Source: CAZJKO01 sp964546995 (GTDB lineage Bacteria > Bacillota_I > Bacilli_A > RF39 > UBA660). Taken from it: a DNA stretch of 20,462 bases. The stretch lies in assembly GCA_964546995.1 (NCBI GenBank), contig CAZJKO010000017.1:1-20462 (forward strand), in the 5' to 3' direction. Of the stretch, positions 1-7,469 are shown piece after piece. The notes beneath the pieces were generated by a model. It did no database searches. It saw only the letters and a program-made list of their open reading frames with translations, and was not told the origin of the DNA. Made by a program: the position numbers and the translations under genes. Numbering within the stretch: position 1 is the stretch's first letter; each line of letters opens with the position of its first letter.

Positions 1-7
1 ACCTTTT

Positions 8-2569
8 CTAATTCTTTTTCAACTTGTTTTTTAGTTCATATAATTTATTTAGTGCCTCGATTGGTGTCATTTCTAAAGGATTCAGTTTTTCTAATTCTTT
101 TTCAATGTCACTTTCTTTTTGGCTTTCTTTTTCTTCTTGGTCAAAAAAGAGCGATGTTTGGGTAAAGTGATTTTCTTTTTTTTCTTTTTGTTCGTACGTT
201 TCTAAGATTTCTTCCGCTCTTTTGATTAACGATTTGGGAAGGAGGGCAAGAGATGCAACATGTATTCCGTAACTTTTGTCGACGGCACCACTTTTTATTT
301 TGTGTAAGAAGGTTATGGTTCCATCTTCTTCTTTGGCCGATACATGGACGTTTTTTAAATTGGGAAGGGTATTTTTTAGATCGGTTAGTTCATGATAATG
401 AGTGGAAAACATTGTTTTGGCTTTGATATTGTCGTGGATGTACTCTAGGATGGCTTGGGCAAGGCTCATTCCATCGTAGGTGGCGGTTCCACGTCCTAAT
501 TCATCAAACAACATGAGACTGTTTTCGGTTGCTTCTCTAAGGGCTGTACAGGCTTCTTTCATTTCGACCATGAACGTACTTTCCCCACTGACTAAGTCAT
601 CACTTGCGCCAATTCTCGTGAATATTTTATCGAAAAGGGGCATGGTACAACTTTTACATGGAACAAAGCATCCCATTTGAGCCATGATGACCACGATGGC
701 AAACTGACGCATGTAGGTACTCTTTCCTGCCATGTTGGGACCTGTAATCAACAGAATGTTGGTATCTTTGCCCATCGAGATATCATTGGGAACGTACTCG
801 TCTTTTAAGACTTTTTCGATGACAGGATGTCTACTGCTCTCAATTTTGACGATTTTTTCATCGATGATGTTGGGTTTTACGTAATTGTTTTCTTCACTTA
901 CTGTAGCGAAGGATAACAACATATCTATTTCAGCAATAACTTTCGCAATTTGTTGAATTTTTCCAATGTAACCTCGCACGACTTCTCTTATTTCCATAAA
1001 TAACGCGTATTCGAGATTGATGATTTTTTCTTCTGCTCCTAGAATAATATCTTCTTTTTCTTTTAAAGCGGGCGTAATAAAGCGTTCGCAATTGGCAAGA
1101 GTCTGCTTTCGTTCGTAACCATACTCTTCTTTGATGAATGGAACACTTCCTTTACTTACTTCTATATAGTAGCCAAATACTTTGTTGTATCCTACTTTTA
1201 AGTTTTTAATCTGGGTTTTTTCTTTTTCTTCTTGTTCTAATTTGGCAATAAAGTCTTTGGAACCACTTCTGATTTCTCGTAAGGAATCGAGTTCTTCCCT
1301 ATACCCTTTTTTTATTAGAGATCCTTCTTTTAGGGAGATCGGAGCATCTTCGTTGATCGATTGTTCTAATAGGTCGTAGAGGTCTTTTAGATCGAATAAT
1401 TCCCGATCGTGTTTTAATTCTTTTAAAATGCGTTTGATTTCAGGAAGTGCTTTGAGCGATTTTTTTAATTGGAGTAAGTCTCTTGCATTTAAATTACCAT
1501 AATTGATACGCGCTGCTAAACGTTCTAAATCGTATATATCGCCAAGTGCTATTTTCAACTCTTCTTTTAAGATAAATTCCGTCAATAATTTTTCGATAAT
1601 ATGGTAGCGGCGTTCTATTTCTTTTTTGTCTGTCAAAGGGTTTTCGATGGTTTGTTTTAGGTATCTACTTCCCATAGCTGTTTTATTTTTGTCTAGTAAC
1701 CATAGGAGAGAATACATTCTTTCCTGGTTGCGCATTGTTTCGGTTAATTCTAAGTTCTTTTTGGTGTGAACATCGAACAAAAGAAATCGATTGGGATCGA
1801 TGATTTCTGCAGGTTGAAGATGGGAGAGATTTCCTTTTTTGGTAATGACTAGATAATACAATAGATGTAGAATGGTCGTTTTCATTCGAACATCATCGAT
1901 TTGTTTATAGAGAAAGTCGTAATCTTCTTGGTCGTAGATTTCTTCTTGAATGGTAACTAGCATTTGCTCTTCTTCTCGTAAAATTCGAATTACATTGCGA
2001 TCGATTTTGGCACTTGCGATTACTTCTTTTATTTCTTTGCTTTTTAATTCTTTGATTAATTTAGGATAGTCGTGATCTAGGATCATGACGTAGAAATGTC
2101 CTGTTGAAATATCGGCGTAACTAACGCCGTAACAGTATTCAAAGTCGTAAATGTTTCCGATATAGTTATTGTCTTTGGCATCGAGGGAATCATCGAGTCT
2201 TGTTCCTTTGGTTACGACTTGAATGACATCTCTTAGAACCATTCCTTTGGTTTCTTTGGGATCTGTCAATTGCTCGCAGATGGCTACTTTATACCCTTTT
2301 TCAATGAGTTTGTCCAAATAACTGCGATAGGCATGATAAGGAATTCCACACATAGGAATGCGTTCTTCTAGTCCAGCTTGTTTTCCCGTTAATGCTAGTT
2401 CTAGTTCTTTGCTACAAAGAATGGCATCTTCAAAAAACATTTCATAAAAGTCACCAAGACGAAAAAAGATAATGCTATCTTCATACTTTTCTTTGATCTC
2501 TAAATACTGTTTCATCATGGGACTGATTTTATTAAGGTCTACTTCACTACGTTTCATACTACAACACAT
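8..2569 (-). CDS. mutS: DNA mismatch repair ATPase MutS
   Basis: MutS binds mismatched DNA as a dimer and recruits MutL for repair. The protein is full length for the family (853 residues from the first ATG). The N-terminal mismatch-reading loop is seen as FFRLGDFYEMF, with the Phe-x-Glu pair that contacts the mispair. The C-terminal ABC-type ATPase has Walker A GPNMAGKST near residue 610, Walker B LMLFDELGRGTATYDG near residue 690, and the following STHYHEL switch. Starts are possible at residue 1, residue 5 (MKRSEV, base 2557) or residues 18-19. None has a clear ribosome binding site, and a strong promoter ends only 9 bases before the first ATG. The stop lies at the window edge; a downstream mutL is expected from usual gene order but is not visible. 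Identity is very secure; the exact start is not. Confidence 0.97.
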   Translation of the reverse strand: MCCSMKRSEVDLNKISPMMKQYLEIKEKYEDSIIFFRLGDFYEMFFEDAILCSKELELALTGKQAGLEERIPMCGIPYHAYRSYLDKLIEKGYKVAICEQLTDPKETKGMVLRDVIQVVTKGTRLDDSLDAKDNNYIGNIYDFEYCYGVSYADISTGHFYVMILDHDYPKLIKELKSKEIKEVIASAKIDRNVIRILREEEQMLVTIQEEIYDQEDYDFLYKQIDDVRMKTTILHLLYYLVITKKGNLSHLQPAEIIDPNRFLLFDVHTKKNLELTETMRNQERMYSLLWLLDKNKTAMGSRYLKQTIENPLTDKKEIERRYHIIEKLLTEFILKEELKIALGDIYDLERLAARINYGNLNARDLLQLKKSLKALPEIKRILKELKHDRELFDLKDLYDLLEQSINEDAPISLKEGSLIKKGYREELDSLREIRSGSKDFIAKLEQEEKEKTQIKNLKVGYNKVFGYYIEVSKGSVPFIKEEYGYERKQTLANCERFITPALKEKEDIILGAEEKIINLEYALFMEIREVVRGYIGKIQQIAKVIAEIDMLLSFATVSEENNYVKPNIIDEKIVKIESSRHPVIEKVLKDEYVPNDISMGKDTNILLITGPNMAGKSTYMRQFAIVVIMAQMGCFVPCKSCTMPLFDKIFTRIGASDDLVSGESTFMVEMKEACTALREATENSLMLFDELGRGTATYDGMSLAQAILEYIHDNIKAKTMFSTHYHELTDLKNTLPNLKNVHVSAKEEDGTITFLHKIKSGAVDKSYGIHVASLALLPKSLIKRAEEILETYEQKEKKENHFTQTSLFFDQEEKESQKESDIEKELEKLNPLEMTPIEALNKLYELKNKLKKN

Positions 2570-2578
2570 CCAAGTACT

Positions 2579-2607
2579 ATTATAGCAGTAAAATGATTTG
2601 TTCTCAA
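2579..2607 (-). promoter_or_regulatory. sigma-A type promoter of mutS
   Basis: On the minus strand, TTGAGA (2602-2607) is followed after exactly 17 bases by TATAAT (2579-2584). Transcription would be expected to start about 7 bases further on, which is only 0-3 bases before the first mutS ATG at 2569. The mRNA would therefore be leaderless, or have a leader of about 12-14 bases if the start at 2557 is used. Confidence 0.75.
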
Positions 2608-2617
2608 GATTTTAGAT

Positions 2618-2656
2618 AAAAAGAAATGATAAGTTTTGCTTTTACTTATCATTTCT
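2618..2656 (-). terminator. Rho-independent terminator of the SipW-class secreted protein gene
   Basis: A perfect 12-bp stem, AGAAATGATAAG (2622-2633) with CTTATCATTTCT (2645-2656), encloses an 11-base loop. Read on the minus strand it ends in a run of five T (2622-2618). The TGA stop of the upstream gene (2649-2651) lies inside the stem. It separates that gene from the mutS promoter directly downstream. Confidence 0.85.
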
Positions 2657-3929
2657 GTTTGTTGATTTCGACTACGGCACGAGCACCATTGAAGGTATTT
2701 GTTACGAGGTTGTTACGTACTCGACCATCGTAATATATGTTTACGGCATGATCTGTGACAGAAGAAGTCGCAGATATAGTCCAATAGCCATAATCTCTTC
2801 CTGTTTCCGTTCCACCATATCCAATTGCATTTGCTAAATAATTGTTCATCCAAGCAGGGCATGTTTGCTCTGTTCCATACCCACATCCTAAACTTCCTGC
2901 TTCTTGGGCGGTAATCATACGAGCTTTGGCCGTACGCTCTGGTAAGGTATACGTATTCACGGTACAGATGATGTCTTCTTCAGGATTTTGGAAAGTACAA
3001 CCTGAAAATGCATTATCCTTTAAGAAGGGAGTCGTCCCCATCGTGTATTTTTGGTCATTGACATTCGTCCAATTTGCTGTTGCACTTTCAAGTGCAGGTA
3101 ATACGGTTAATGGTCCTTTGCTGTTATCGCTACCTCCATCGTACCATTTTGTTGCAGTAATTGTATTTTCTCGTTGTTGTAGCGTAAGGGTATCCCCGTT
3201 GTCACGAATCACGTGGAAGTACTTCGTTTCTGTATCGTTTACTTGATATTTGATAATCGTCCCTGCGGTATAGGTTTTAGGGGCTTGAACCATTTCCTTA
3301 CAAGTACTTTCTTCTCCTGTTAAGCAAGAAGTTGCATTGTAGCGGTAAATACTTACGATGTTCTCATTTCGTGGTTCTGATGTTTCCATTTGTGTTGCTA
3401 CCACTCTTAGCTTCGTTTTAAGAATAGTGCCCATGACTTCATTTCCTGTGTTTTCGTCAATCCAAAGTCTTAAATCGTAGGTAATTTTTGTATTTCCATC
3501 GATCGTTCCTGTATCTAAGATACGATTCGGATGAATTCCTGTTGTATTTAGTAATGCCGTCGTCTTCGTTCCATCTTTCGTTAATTGATATTTGACAAAA
3601 CTATCGTTCATTCTTGTTTCTGATTCTTCTAATTCTACATCATCTAAATAGATGGTATAATCACTTGGGAGTTCTCCATTGTTTTCTAGTGTGAAGTGAT
3701 AGGGATCTTTTGTCTCCCCTACTTCATCTAACATAGGGACTTCTTTGTCGCTATTTATTCCAACACTATTTTCATCATTTAGAATTAATGATAGTGTTCC
3801 TGCTTTCAAGACATTTACCTTTGTCCCATTTAGTTGTAGAGTGAACCATGCGTAGGTTCCTCCAATTACTAGAATAAGTATCAGTAATACACTCATTCCG
3901 ATCATGAACAGTTTCTTTTTCTTTTCCAT
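2649..3929 (-). CDS. Secreted protein with SipW-class signal peptide and C-terminal cysteine-containing domain
   Basis: A predicted exported surface protein of 426 residues. The N-terminus is KKKK followed by a hydrophobic segment (about residues 7-23) and the GGTYAWFT motif, the hallmark of signal peptides handled by SipW-type signal peptidases in TasA/camelysin-like proteins. The next roughly 170 residues (GTLSLILND, then a TLENNGELPSDYTIYLDD stretch) fit a TasA-like beta-rich domain. From about residue 195 a different domain begins. It has several cysteines, a TLQQRENTITATKWYDGG block, an AKARMITAQEAGSLGCG block and a closing DYGYWTISA...NGARAVVEIN pattern. That pattern resembles secreted domains (DUF6273-like) that end in a GVRPVVEL-like motif. 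A good ribosome binding site (AGGAGAG) precedes the ATG. The gene is monocistronic with its own promoter and terminator, and no sipW gene is in the window. A biofilm or adhesion role is inference. Confidence 0.8.
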   Translation of the reverse strand: MEKKKKLFMIGMSVLLILILVIGGTYAWFTLQLNGTKVNVLKAGTLSLILNDENSVGINSDKEVPMLDEVGETKDPYHFTLENNGELPSDYTIYLDDVELEESETRMNDSFVKYQLTKDGTKTTALLNTTGIHPNRILDTGTIDGNTKITYDLRLWIDENTGNEVMGTILKTKLRVVATQMETSEPRNENIVSIYRYNATSCLTGEESTCKEMVQAPKTYTAGTIIKYQVNDTETKYFHVIRDNGDTLTLQQRENTITATKWYDGGSDNSKGPLTVLPALESATANWTNVNDQKYTMGTTPFLKDNAFSGCTFQNPEEDIICTVNTYTLPERTAKARMITAQEAGSLGCGYGTEQTCPAWMNNYLANAIGYGGTETGRDYGYWTISATSSVTDHAVNIYYDGRVRNNLVTNTFNGARAVVEINKQK

Positions 3930-3953
3930 GTTATCTCTCCTATCTTTATTATT

Positions 3954-3982
3954 ATTTTACTATCTTTTGATAAAATAGACAA
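3954..3982 (-). promoter_or_regulatory. Putative promoter of the SipW-class secreted protein gene
   Basis: Minus strand TTGTCT (3977-3982), 17-base spacer, TAAAAT (3954-3959), about 25 bases before the start codon of the secreted-protein gene. The match is moderate: the -10 is five of six. Confidence 0.5.
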
Positions 3983-4019
3983 GCATTTCTCTATACAATT
4001 TCGACAAAAAGAAAAAGAA

Positions 4020-4307
4020 TCACTTTAGATCCTTTACTTTTACTCCTTCTTGATCGAGTATGCTATATGTTCCGTTTTTATTTTCTTTTAAATCGACGGC
4101 GATACTTTTGACAATTTCTTGATCGTATTCTAGTAAATCATCAAATAAATAGCATAGTTTGGTTTGTTCGTGTTCTTCATATAATTCAATTTGACCATTA
4201 ATCACGAGAGGAACATCTCGTAACATGAAATCTCCATTTTGAAGGGTTTTTAATTCGTACATATGGTATGGTAAATACCCGATGTTGCGGTAGAATAATA
4301 CTTTCAT
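4020..4307 (-). CDS. Hypothetical 95-residue protein downstream of ylbL
   Basis: I do not recognise this protein. It is a short acidic soluble protein (MKVLFYRNIGYLPYH...) without a membrane segment or a signal peptide. The start is set at the ATG at 4305-4307, because GGAGG (4316-4320) sits 8 bases upstream. The in-frame GTG nine bases earlier is part of that ribosome binding site (GGAGGTGAT) and is unlikely to be the start. It begins 24 bases after the ylbL stop on the same strand with no promoter or terminator between, so the two are probably co-transcribed. No function is assigned. Confidence 0.75.
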   Translation of the reverse strand: MKVLFYRNIGYLPYHMYELKTLQNGDFMLRDVPLVINGQIELYEEHEQTKLCYLFDDLLEYDQEIVKSIAVDLKENKNGTYSILDQEGVKVKDLK

Positions 4308-4331
4308 TTTTATCACCTCCCTTATGAATTG

Positions 4332-5357
4332 TTATTCTTTTTGTTTTCGGTTTTTTAAATATTCGATGGCATCATCTAATGTTTTAACACCAACGATATC
4401 TATATTGTATTCTTTTTCTTTTTTTAGTTTCATACATTCTTCATAGTTTTCCCCATACGGAACCAAAAAGATGTCGGCTTTGGATTTGACTGCCCCTTTT
4501 AATTTGTATTTTACTCCGCCAATTTCCCCTACGTTTCCTTCTTTATCGATCGTTCCTGTTCCTACGATTTGGTATCCTTTGGTTAAATCTTCATCGATTA
4601 ATTTATTGTAGATGGCAAGTGTTAACATGAGTCCTCCCGAAGGTCCTGATTCATTGGCATGGAACTTCAAGGTAAGATTCGGTTCTGTTTCATAGTCATA
4701 TAACGTGATAATGGAAATCCCTGTTAATTTTTTGCCTTCTAAAACGGAGATCATGACCTTTTTTTCTTGGGTTTTGCCATTGTATTTGACTGTAAGATTT
4801 AATTCATCTCCTACTTCTAGTTTTTCGATTAAGGCACGATACTGATCGACTGTTTCTAATTTTTTACCATTGACAGAAAGGATTTCCATTCCTACTTTTA
4901 AATCCGTTTTCGCGTCTTCCATGACATAAATCACATAGTGATGAGCTTCTTTTTTTAACACTTTTTTCCCTGCTTTTTCATACGCTAGAAAAACGGCATC
5001 TTGGTTGGCCTCTTGGAGCGATAATTTGTCTCGTAGCATGACATCGTTCATCGTCTCCTCTTCTGACAAGGTATATTCCTCTACTTTTTCTAATTTCCAA
5101 TCGTTCATCACATAACTTAATAAATACGTTGGTATCGTCGCATGTAATTCCGTTACGTAAGCAAAATTAAAGCTCCCTTTGCTTTGATATTCTTTGTCGA
5201 TTTGAATGCGATCATTGATGTTGATGGTTCCTCCTGATGTATAAATATAATATGGAAGAGGAAAAGTGAAAACGAGATAGCTAATTAAAAGTACCAGAAG
5301 CGTTTTATAGTTTTCCTTAATAAACGTTTTTATTTTTGAATATGTTTTATTAAACAC
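4332..5357 (-). CDS. ylbL: YlbL/SepM-family membrane-anchored PDZ-Lon serine protease
   Basis: A membrane-anchored protease acting on the outer face of the membrane; related proteins are B. subtilis YlbL and streptococcal SepM, which trims a competence pheromone. One N-terminal membrane segment (about residues 18-38) is followed by a short extracytoplasmic region and a PDZ domain (about 140-205, with DLKVGMEILSVNGKKL). A Lon-type proteolytic domain follows, with catalytic Ser240 in NESGPSGGLML and probable catalytic Lys285 in IGGVKYK. At 341 residues it matches the family length. The start is a GTG (5355-5357) preceded by AAAGGA 10 bases upstream. It is divergent from a ylbJ-type gene; in Bacillus ylbJ and ylbL are close neighbours, which supports both calls. 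The substrate here is unknown. Confidence 0.92.
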   Translation of the reverse strand: MFNKTYSKIKTFIKENYKTLLVLLISYLVFTFPLPYYIYTSGGTININDRIQIDKEYQSKGSFNFAYVTELHATIPTYLLSYVMNDWKLEKVEEYTLSEEETMNDVMLRDKLSLQEANQDAVFLAYEKAGKKVLKKEAHHYVIYVMEDAKTDLKVGMEILSVNGKKLETVDQYRALIEKLEVGDELNLTVKYNGKTQEKKVMISVLEGKKLTGISIITLYDYETEPNLTLKFHANESGPSGGLMLTLAIYNKLIDEDLTKGYQIVGTGTIDKEGNVGEIGGVKYKLKGAVKSKADIFLVPYGENYEECMKLKKEKEYNIDIVGVKTLDDAIEYLKNRKQKE

Positions 5358-5372
5358 GTATCATCAGTCCTT

Positions 5373-5386
5373 TATAATTCATTATA
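5373..5386. promoter_or_regulatory. Back-to-back -10 elements between ylbL and the ylbJ-type gene
   Basis: The 47-base divergent gap contains TATAAT on the plus strand (5373-5378) and TATAAT on the minus strand (5381-5386), separated by two bases, so the two transcripts would start in opposite directions from overlapping sites. The plus-strand -35 candidate is weak (TTAAAC, 5350-5355, 17-base spacer). The minus-strand candidate TTCTCA lies at 5405-5410 with an 18-base spacer. Confidence 0.5.
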
Positions 5387-5404
5387 ACAAAAAGAAGGGA
5401 ATTT

Positions 5405-6376
5405 ATGAGAAAAAAAATAACCACTTGTCTAATATTTGTCATTTTGATCAGTAGTTTTTATCTATTGTTTTGTCATGCTACCGAAGTAATGGAAGCCGTA
5501 CTTTTTGCTTTTTCTCTTTGGCAAACCAATCTACTTCCTTCCCTTTTTCCCTTTTTTGTCTTGTCCGAGGTTTTCATTCAATATGGATTTGTCTCGTTTT
5601 TAGGAGAATTACTTAGAAAACCTATGAATACGTTTTTTCATCTTTCTGGAGAATGTGGTTTTGTTCTTGCTATGAGTATGGTATCTGGGTTTCCAAGTGG
5701 AGCAAAATACACACGTAGTTTGGTCGATTCCGGTATTATCGATGACGATGAAGGATCTCGGTTACTCACCTTTACACATTTTTCGAATCCCTTTTTTATT
5801 GTTGGTACGATCGGGTCTTTCTTTTTGGGGCAAAAAAAGTTGGGTATTCTCATCTTGTTGTGTCACTTTTTTGCTAATTTTATGATTGGGCTTTTGTTTC
5901 GACCACGACGTAAGTTAGAGTCTTCTCCTTCTTCTTTTTCTTTTTATCGAGCGTTAGCAAAGATGCATAAGGCGCGTTTAGCGAATAAGAAAACGTTTGG
6001 TCAAATCGTTACGTTTGCGATTACCAATACGTTAAAAACATTATTATTGATGCTTGGAGTCGTCACTTTCTTTTTGATTGTTACGACAATTTTGCAAGAA
6101 GTAGTGCCTTTGGGAGATGTTTTTCGAACTTTGGTCTCTGGCGTGTTAGAAATGACACAGGGAATTAAGTATACAGCATCGTTACCCATTTCTCTTATGT
6201 GGAAGGCCGCATTCATGACTTTTATGATTTCTTTTGGTGGTTTTAGTGTTCACATGCAAGTTATGAGTCTTTTGGAAGATACCAATATTCAGTATCGCTA
6301 CTTTTTCTTAGCTCGCATTCTTCATGCGCTATTGGCGACGGGACTACTTCTCTTTTTCTTTCCTTTTATGGGGTAA
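5405..6376 (+). CDS. ylbJ: YlbJ-like integral membrane protein (nucleoside-recognition/Gate family)
   Basis: A polytopic membrane protein of 323 residues with about seven or eight hydrophobic segments. It shows the YlbJ pattern: a first half with LPSLFPFFVLSE, then SGFPSGAKYTRSL, then EGSRLLTFTHFSNPFFIVGTIG, and near the end a second gate-like motif (ISFGGFSVHMQVMS). In Bacillus, YlbJ is a sporulation membrane protein made in the mother cell; its transported substrate, if any, is not known. This copy is shorter than Bacillus YlbJ (roughly 400 residues). The ribosome binding site GAAGGGA precedes the ATG. It is divergent from ylbL and ends by overlapping the downstream convergent prepilin gene by 11 bases. 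Family assignment is good; a role in sporulation is not shown. Confidence 0.85.
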   Translation: MRKKITTCLIFVILISSFYLLFCHATEVMEAVLFAFSLWQTNLLPSLFPFFVLSEVFIQYGFVSFLGELLRKPMNTFFHLSGECGFVLAMSMVSGFPSGAKYTRSLVDSGIIDDDEGSRLLTFTHFSNPFFIVGTIGSFFLGQKKLGILILLCHFFANFMIGLLFRPRRKLESSPSSFSFYRALAKMHKARLANKKTFGQIVTFAITNTLKTLLLMLGVVTFFLIVTTILQEVVPLGDVFRTLVSGVLEMTQGIKYTASLPISLMWKAAFMTFMISFGGFSVHMQVMSLLEDTNIQYRYFFLARILHALLATGLLLFFFPFMG

Positions 6377-6854
6377 GTTCGATGATGGGGTAAGAAATAT
6401 TAATCGAATACGATTTTTCAATATCGGGATGAACGAGTTCTAAATAGACGATGATGAGGGGAACTCCTCCTATATTTTCTACTTTCACTTCTGCTGAAGG
6501 TGCTTCTAAATTTGCTACGTTTGGAATGGGATACGTAATGTCGTCAAAGATGATTTTGGGATTTGCTCCTGCTTCGACAATTAACTTTACTGTGGTGTCA
6601 TCTTTATACGTAATGGTAAGCGTGTTGGGAGAAGTTCGTTCGGCTTTTTTCACTTGGTGTTCGATTAACGATTGTTCGATGAGATGAACCATCGATGTTT
6701 GATATGTTTTTATGGTATTTTGAATTACGGCAATTTGTTCTTTGTTTCGATAGTTCATCACGGAACTGAACATAGAAATGACAATGGCTGCGACGATAAC
6801 AAAGCACGCTAAGAGTTCAATGGTCGTAAAACCTAATTCACTTTTCTTTCTCAT
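6366..6854 (-). CDS. Type IV prepilin-like protein (pseudopilin)
   Basis: A 162-residue protein with a class III (prepilin) leader: the short basic MRKKSELG is followed directly by FTTIELLACFVIVAAIVI, giving the Gly/Phe cleavage site and the Glu at mature position 5 needed for pilin assembly. The rest (about residues 35-162) is a soluble domain rich in beta-forming residues, with no cysteines after the leader helix. It would be processed by a prepilin peptidase and assembled into a competence- or type II secretion-like pseudopilus. Its ATG overlaps the stop of the upstream prepilin gene (ATGA), and GAGG lies 7 bases upstream, so the two are translationally coupled. Its 3' end overlaps the convergent ylbJ-type gene by 11 bases. 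The exact pilin type (ComGC, ComGD, GspG and so on) cannot be assigned. Confidence 0.85.
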   Translation of the reverse strand: MRKKSELGFTTIELLACFVIVAAIVISMFSSVMNYRNKEQIAVIQNTIKTYQTSMVHLIEQSLIEHQVKKAERTSPNTLTITYKDDTTVKLIVEAGANPKIIFDDITYPIPNVANLEAPSAEVKVENIGGVPLIIVYLELVHPDIEKSYSINISYPIIELTP

Positions 6855-7369
6855 TTTTGGACCTCGATTATACTATAGTTTCCTTCTTTGGTTTCGATAA
6901 TTAAATGTAAATAGTCATTCTTCGGATCTTTTTGATAAGTAGGTAAATATTCTACATATTTTTGGAAATTTCCATAGGTTGATTGCTCCCCTATTAATGC
7001 GGTATTTTTTATGGTATTTTTGAATGTCGTTAAGTCGTATTCCGCTAGATAGACTCTCGTAATTCCGAAATGATTTTTAAAGGCTTCGCAGTACGTTACA
7101 TTTTTAAAGAGGGAACAACTTCCTGTCAAATCTTTATATGGGGCTCCATTTAAGTCAGTAATACTGTGGTAGTTTTCATCTTGTAAGATCATCATACGAT
7201 AGTGGTGAGCTGTATATTTGGTACTAATATCATCGTAGTTTTCTCGTCGTTCGTATTCTCCTATCAATGGAAATAAATTGGTATAAATAAAGGTAAAGAT
7301 ACCCATGATAAATAATGATACAATCAATGTTTCTACTAAAACGAACCCTTTATTTCCTAAACTTTTCAT
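6851..7369 (-). CDS. Type IV prepilin-like protein (pseudopilin), first gene of the pair
   Basis: A 172-residue protein with a prepilin leader: MKSLGNKG then FVLVETLIVSLFIMGIF, placing Glu at mature position 5 after the Gly/Phe processing site. The globular part contains two cysteines (CSLFKNVTYC) that could form a disulfide, and ends in a beta-rich tail (YLHLIIETKEGNYSIIEV). It starts a two-gene leftward operon with the next prepilin gene, whose start overlaps its stop. The promoter region is shared with the divergent GspE/PilB ATPase gene, which supports a common role in a pilus or pseudopilus machine. The upstream AGGGTGGG serves as ribosome binding site. It does not match a specific named pilin that I can recognise. 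Confidence 0.85.
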   Translation of the reverse strand: MKSLGNKGFVLVETLIVSLFIMGIFTFIYTNLFPLIGEYERRENYDDISTKYTAHHYRMMILQDENYHSITDLNGAPYKDLTGSCSLFKNVTYCEAFKNHFGITRVYLAEYDLTTFKNTIKNTALIGEQSTYGNFQKYVEYLPTYQKDPKNDYLHLIIETKEGNYSIIEVQK

Positions 7370-7387
7370 TAAAATCCCACCCTTATC

Positions 7388-7435
7388 TTGCTATTATAAT
7401 AAAGTTATTATATAATAAAGTAGAACAAAATACAA
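7388..7435. promoter_or_regulatory. Divergent overlapping promoters of the prepilin operon and the GspE/PilB ATPase gene
   Basis: Plus strand, toward the ATPase: TTGCTA (7388-7393), 17 bases, TATAAT (7411-7416). Minus strand, toward the prepilins: TTGTAT (7430-7435), 17 bases, TATAAT (7407-7412). The two -10 hexamers overlap by two bases. An 11-base direct repeat, TATAATAAAGT, occurs at 7395-7405 and 7411-7421, so extra -10-like sequences are present on both strands. This arrangement would let one factor control, or make mutually exclusive, both transcripts; that is inference. Confidence 0.6.
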
Positions 7436-7469
7436 GTGTCGTGTACACAAAATGAAGGGGATAATGATT

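Noticed and set aside
2842..3246. A 134-codon open frame on the plus strand
   Set aside because: It lies wholly antisense to the secreted-protein gene, whose frame has a signal peptide, coherent domains, promoter and terminator. The antisense frame has no ribosome binding site and no recognisable motif.
7441..7448. GTGTACAC palindrome upstream of the ATPase gene
   Set aside because: An 8-base palindrome is short and expected by chance at this scale; there is no second copy or further support.
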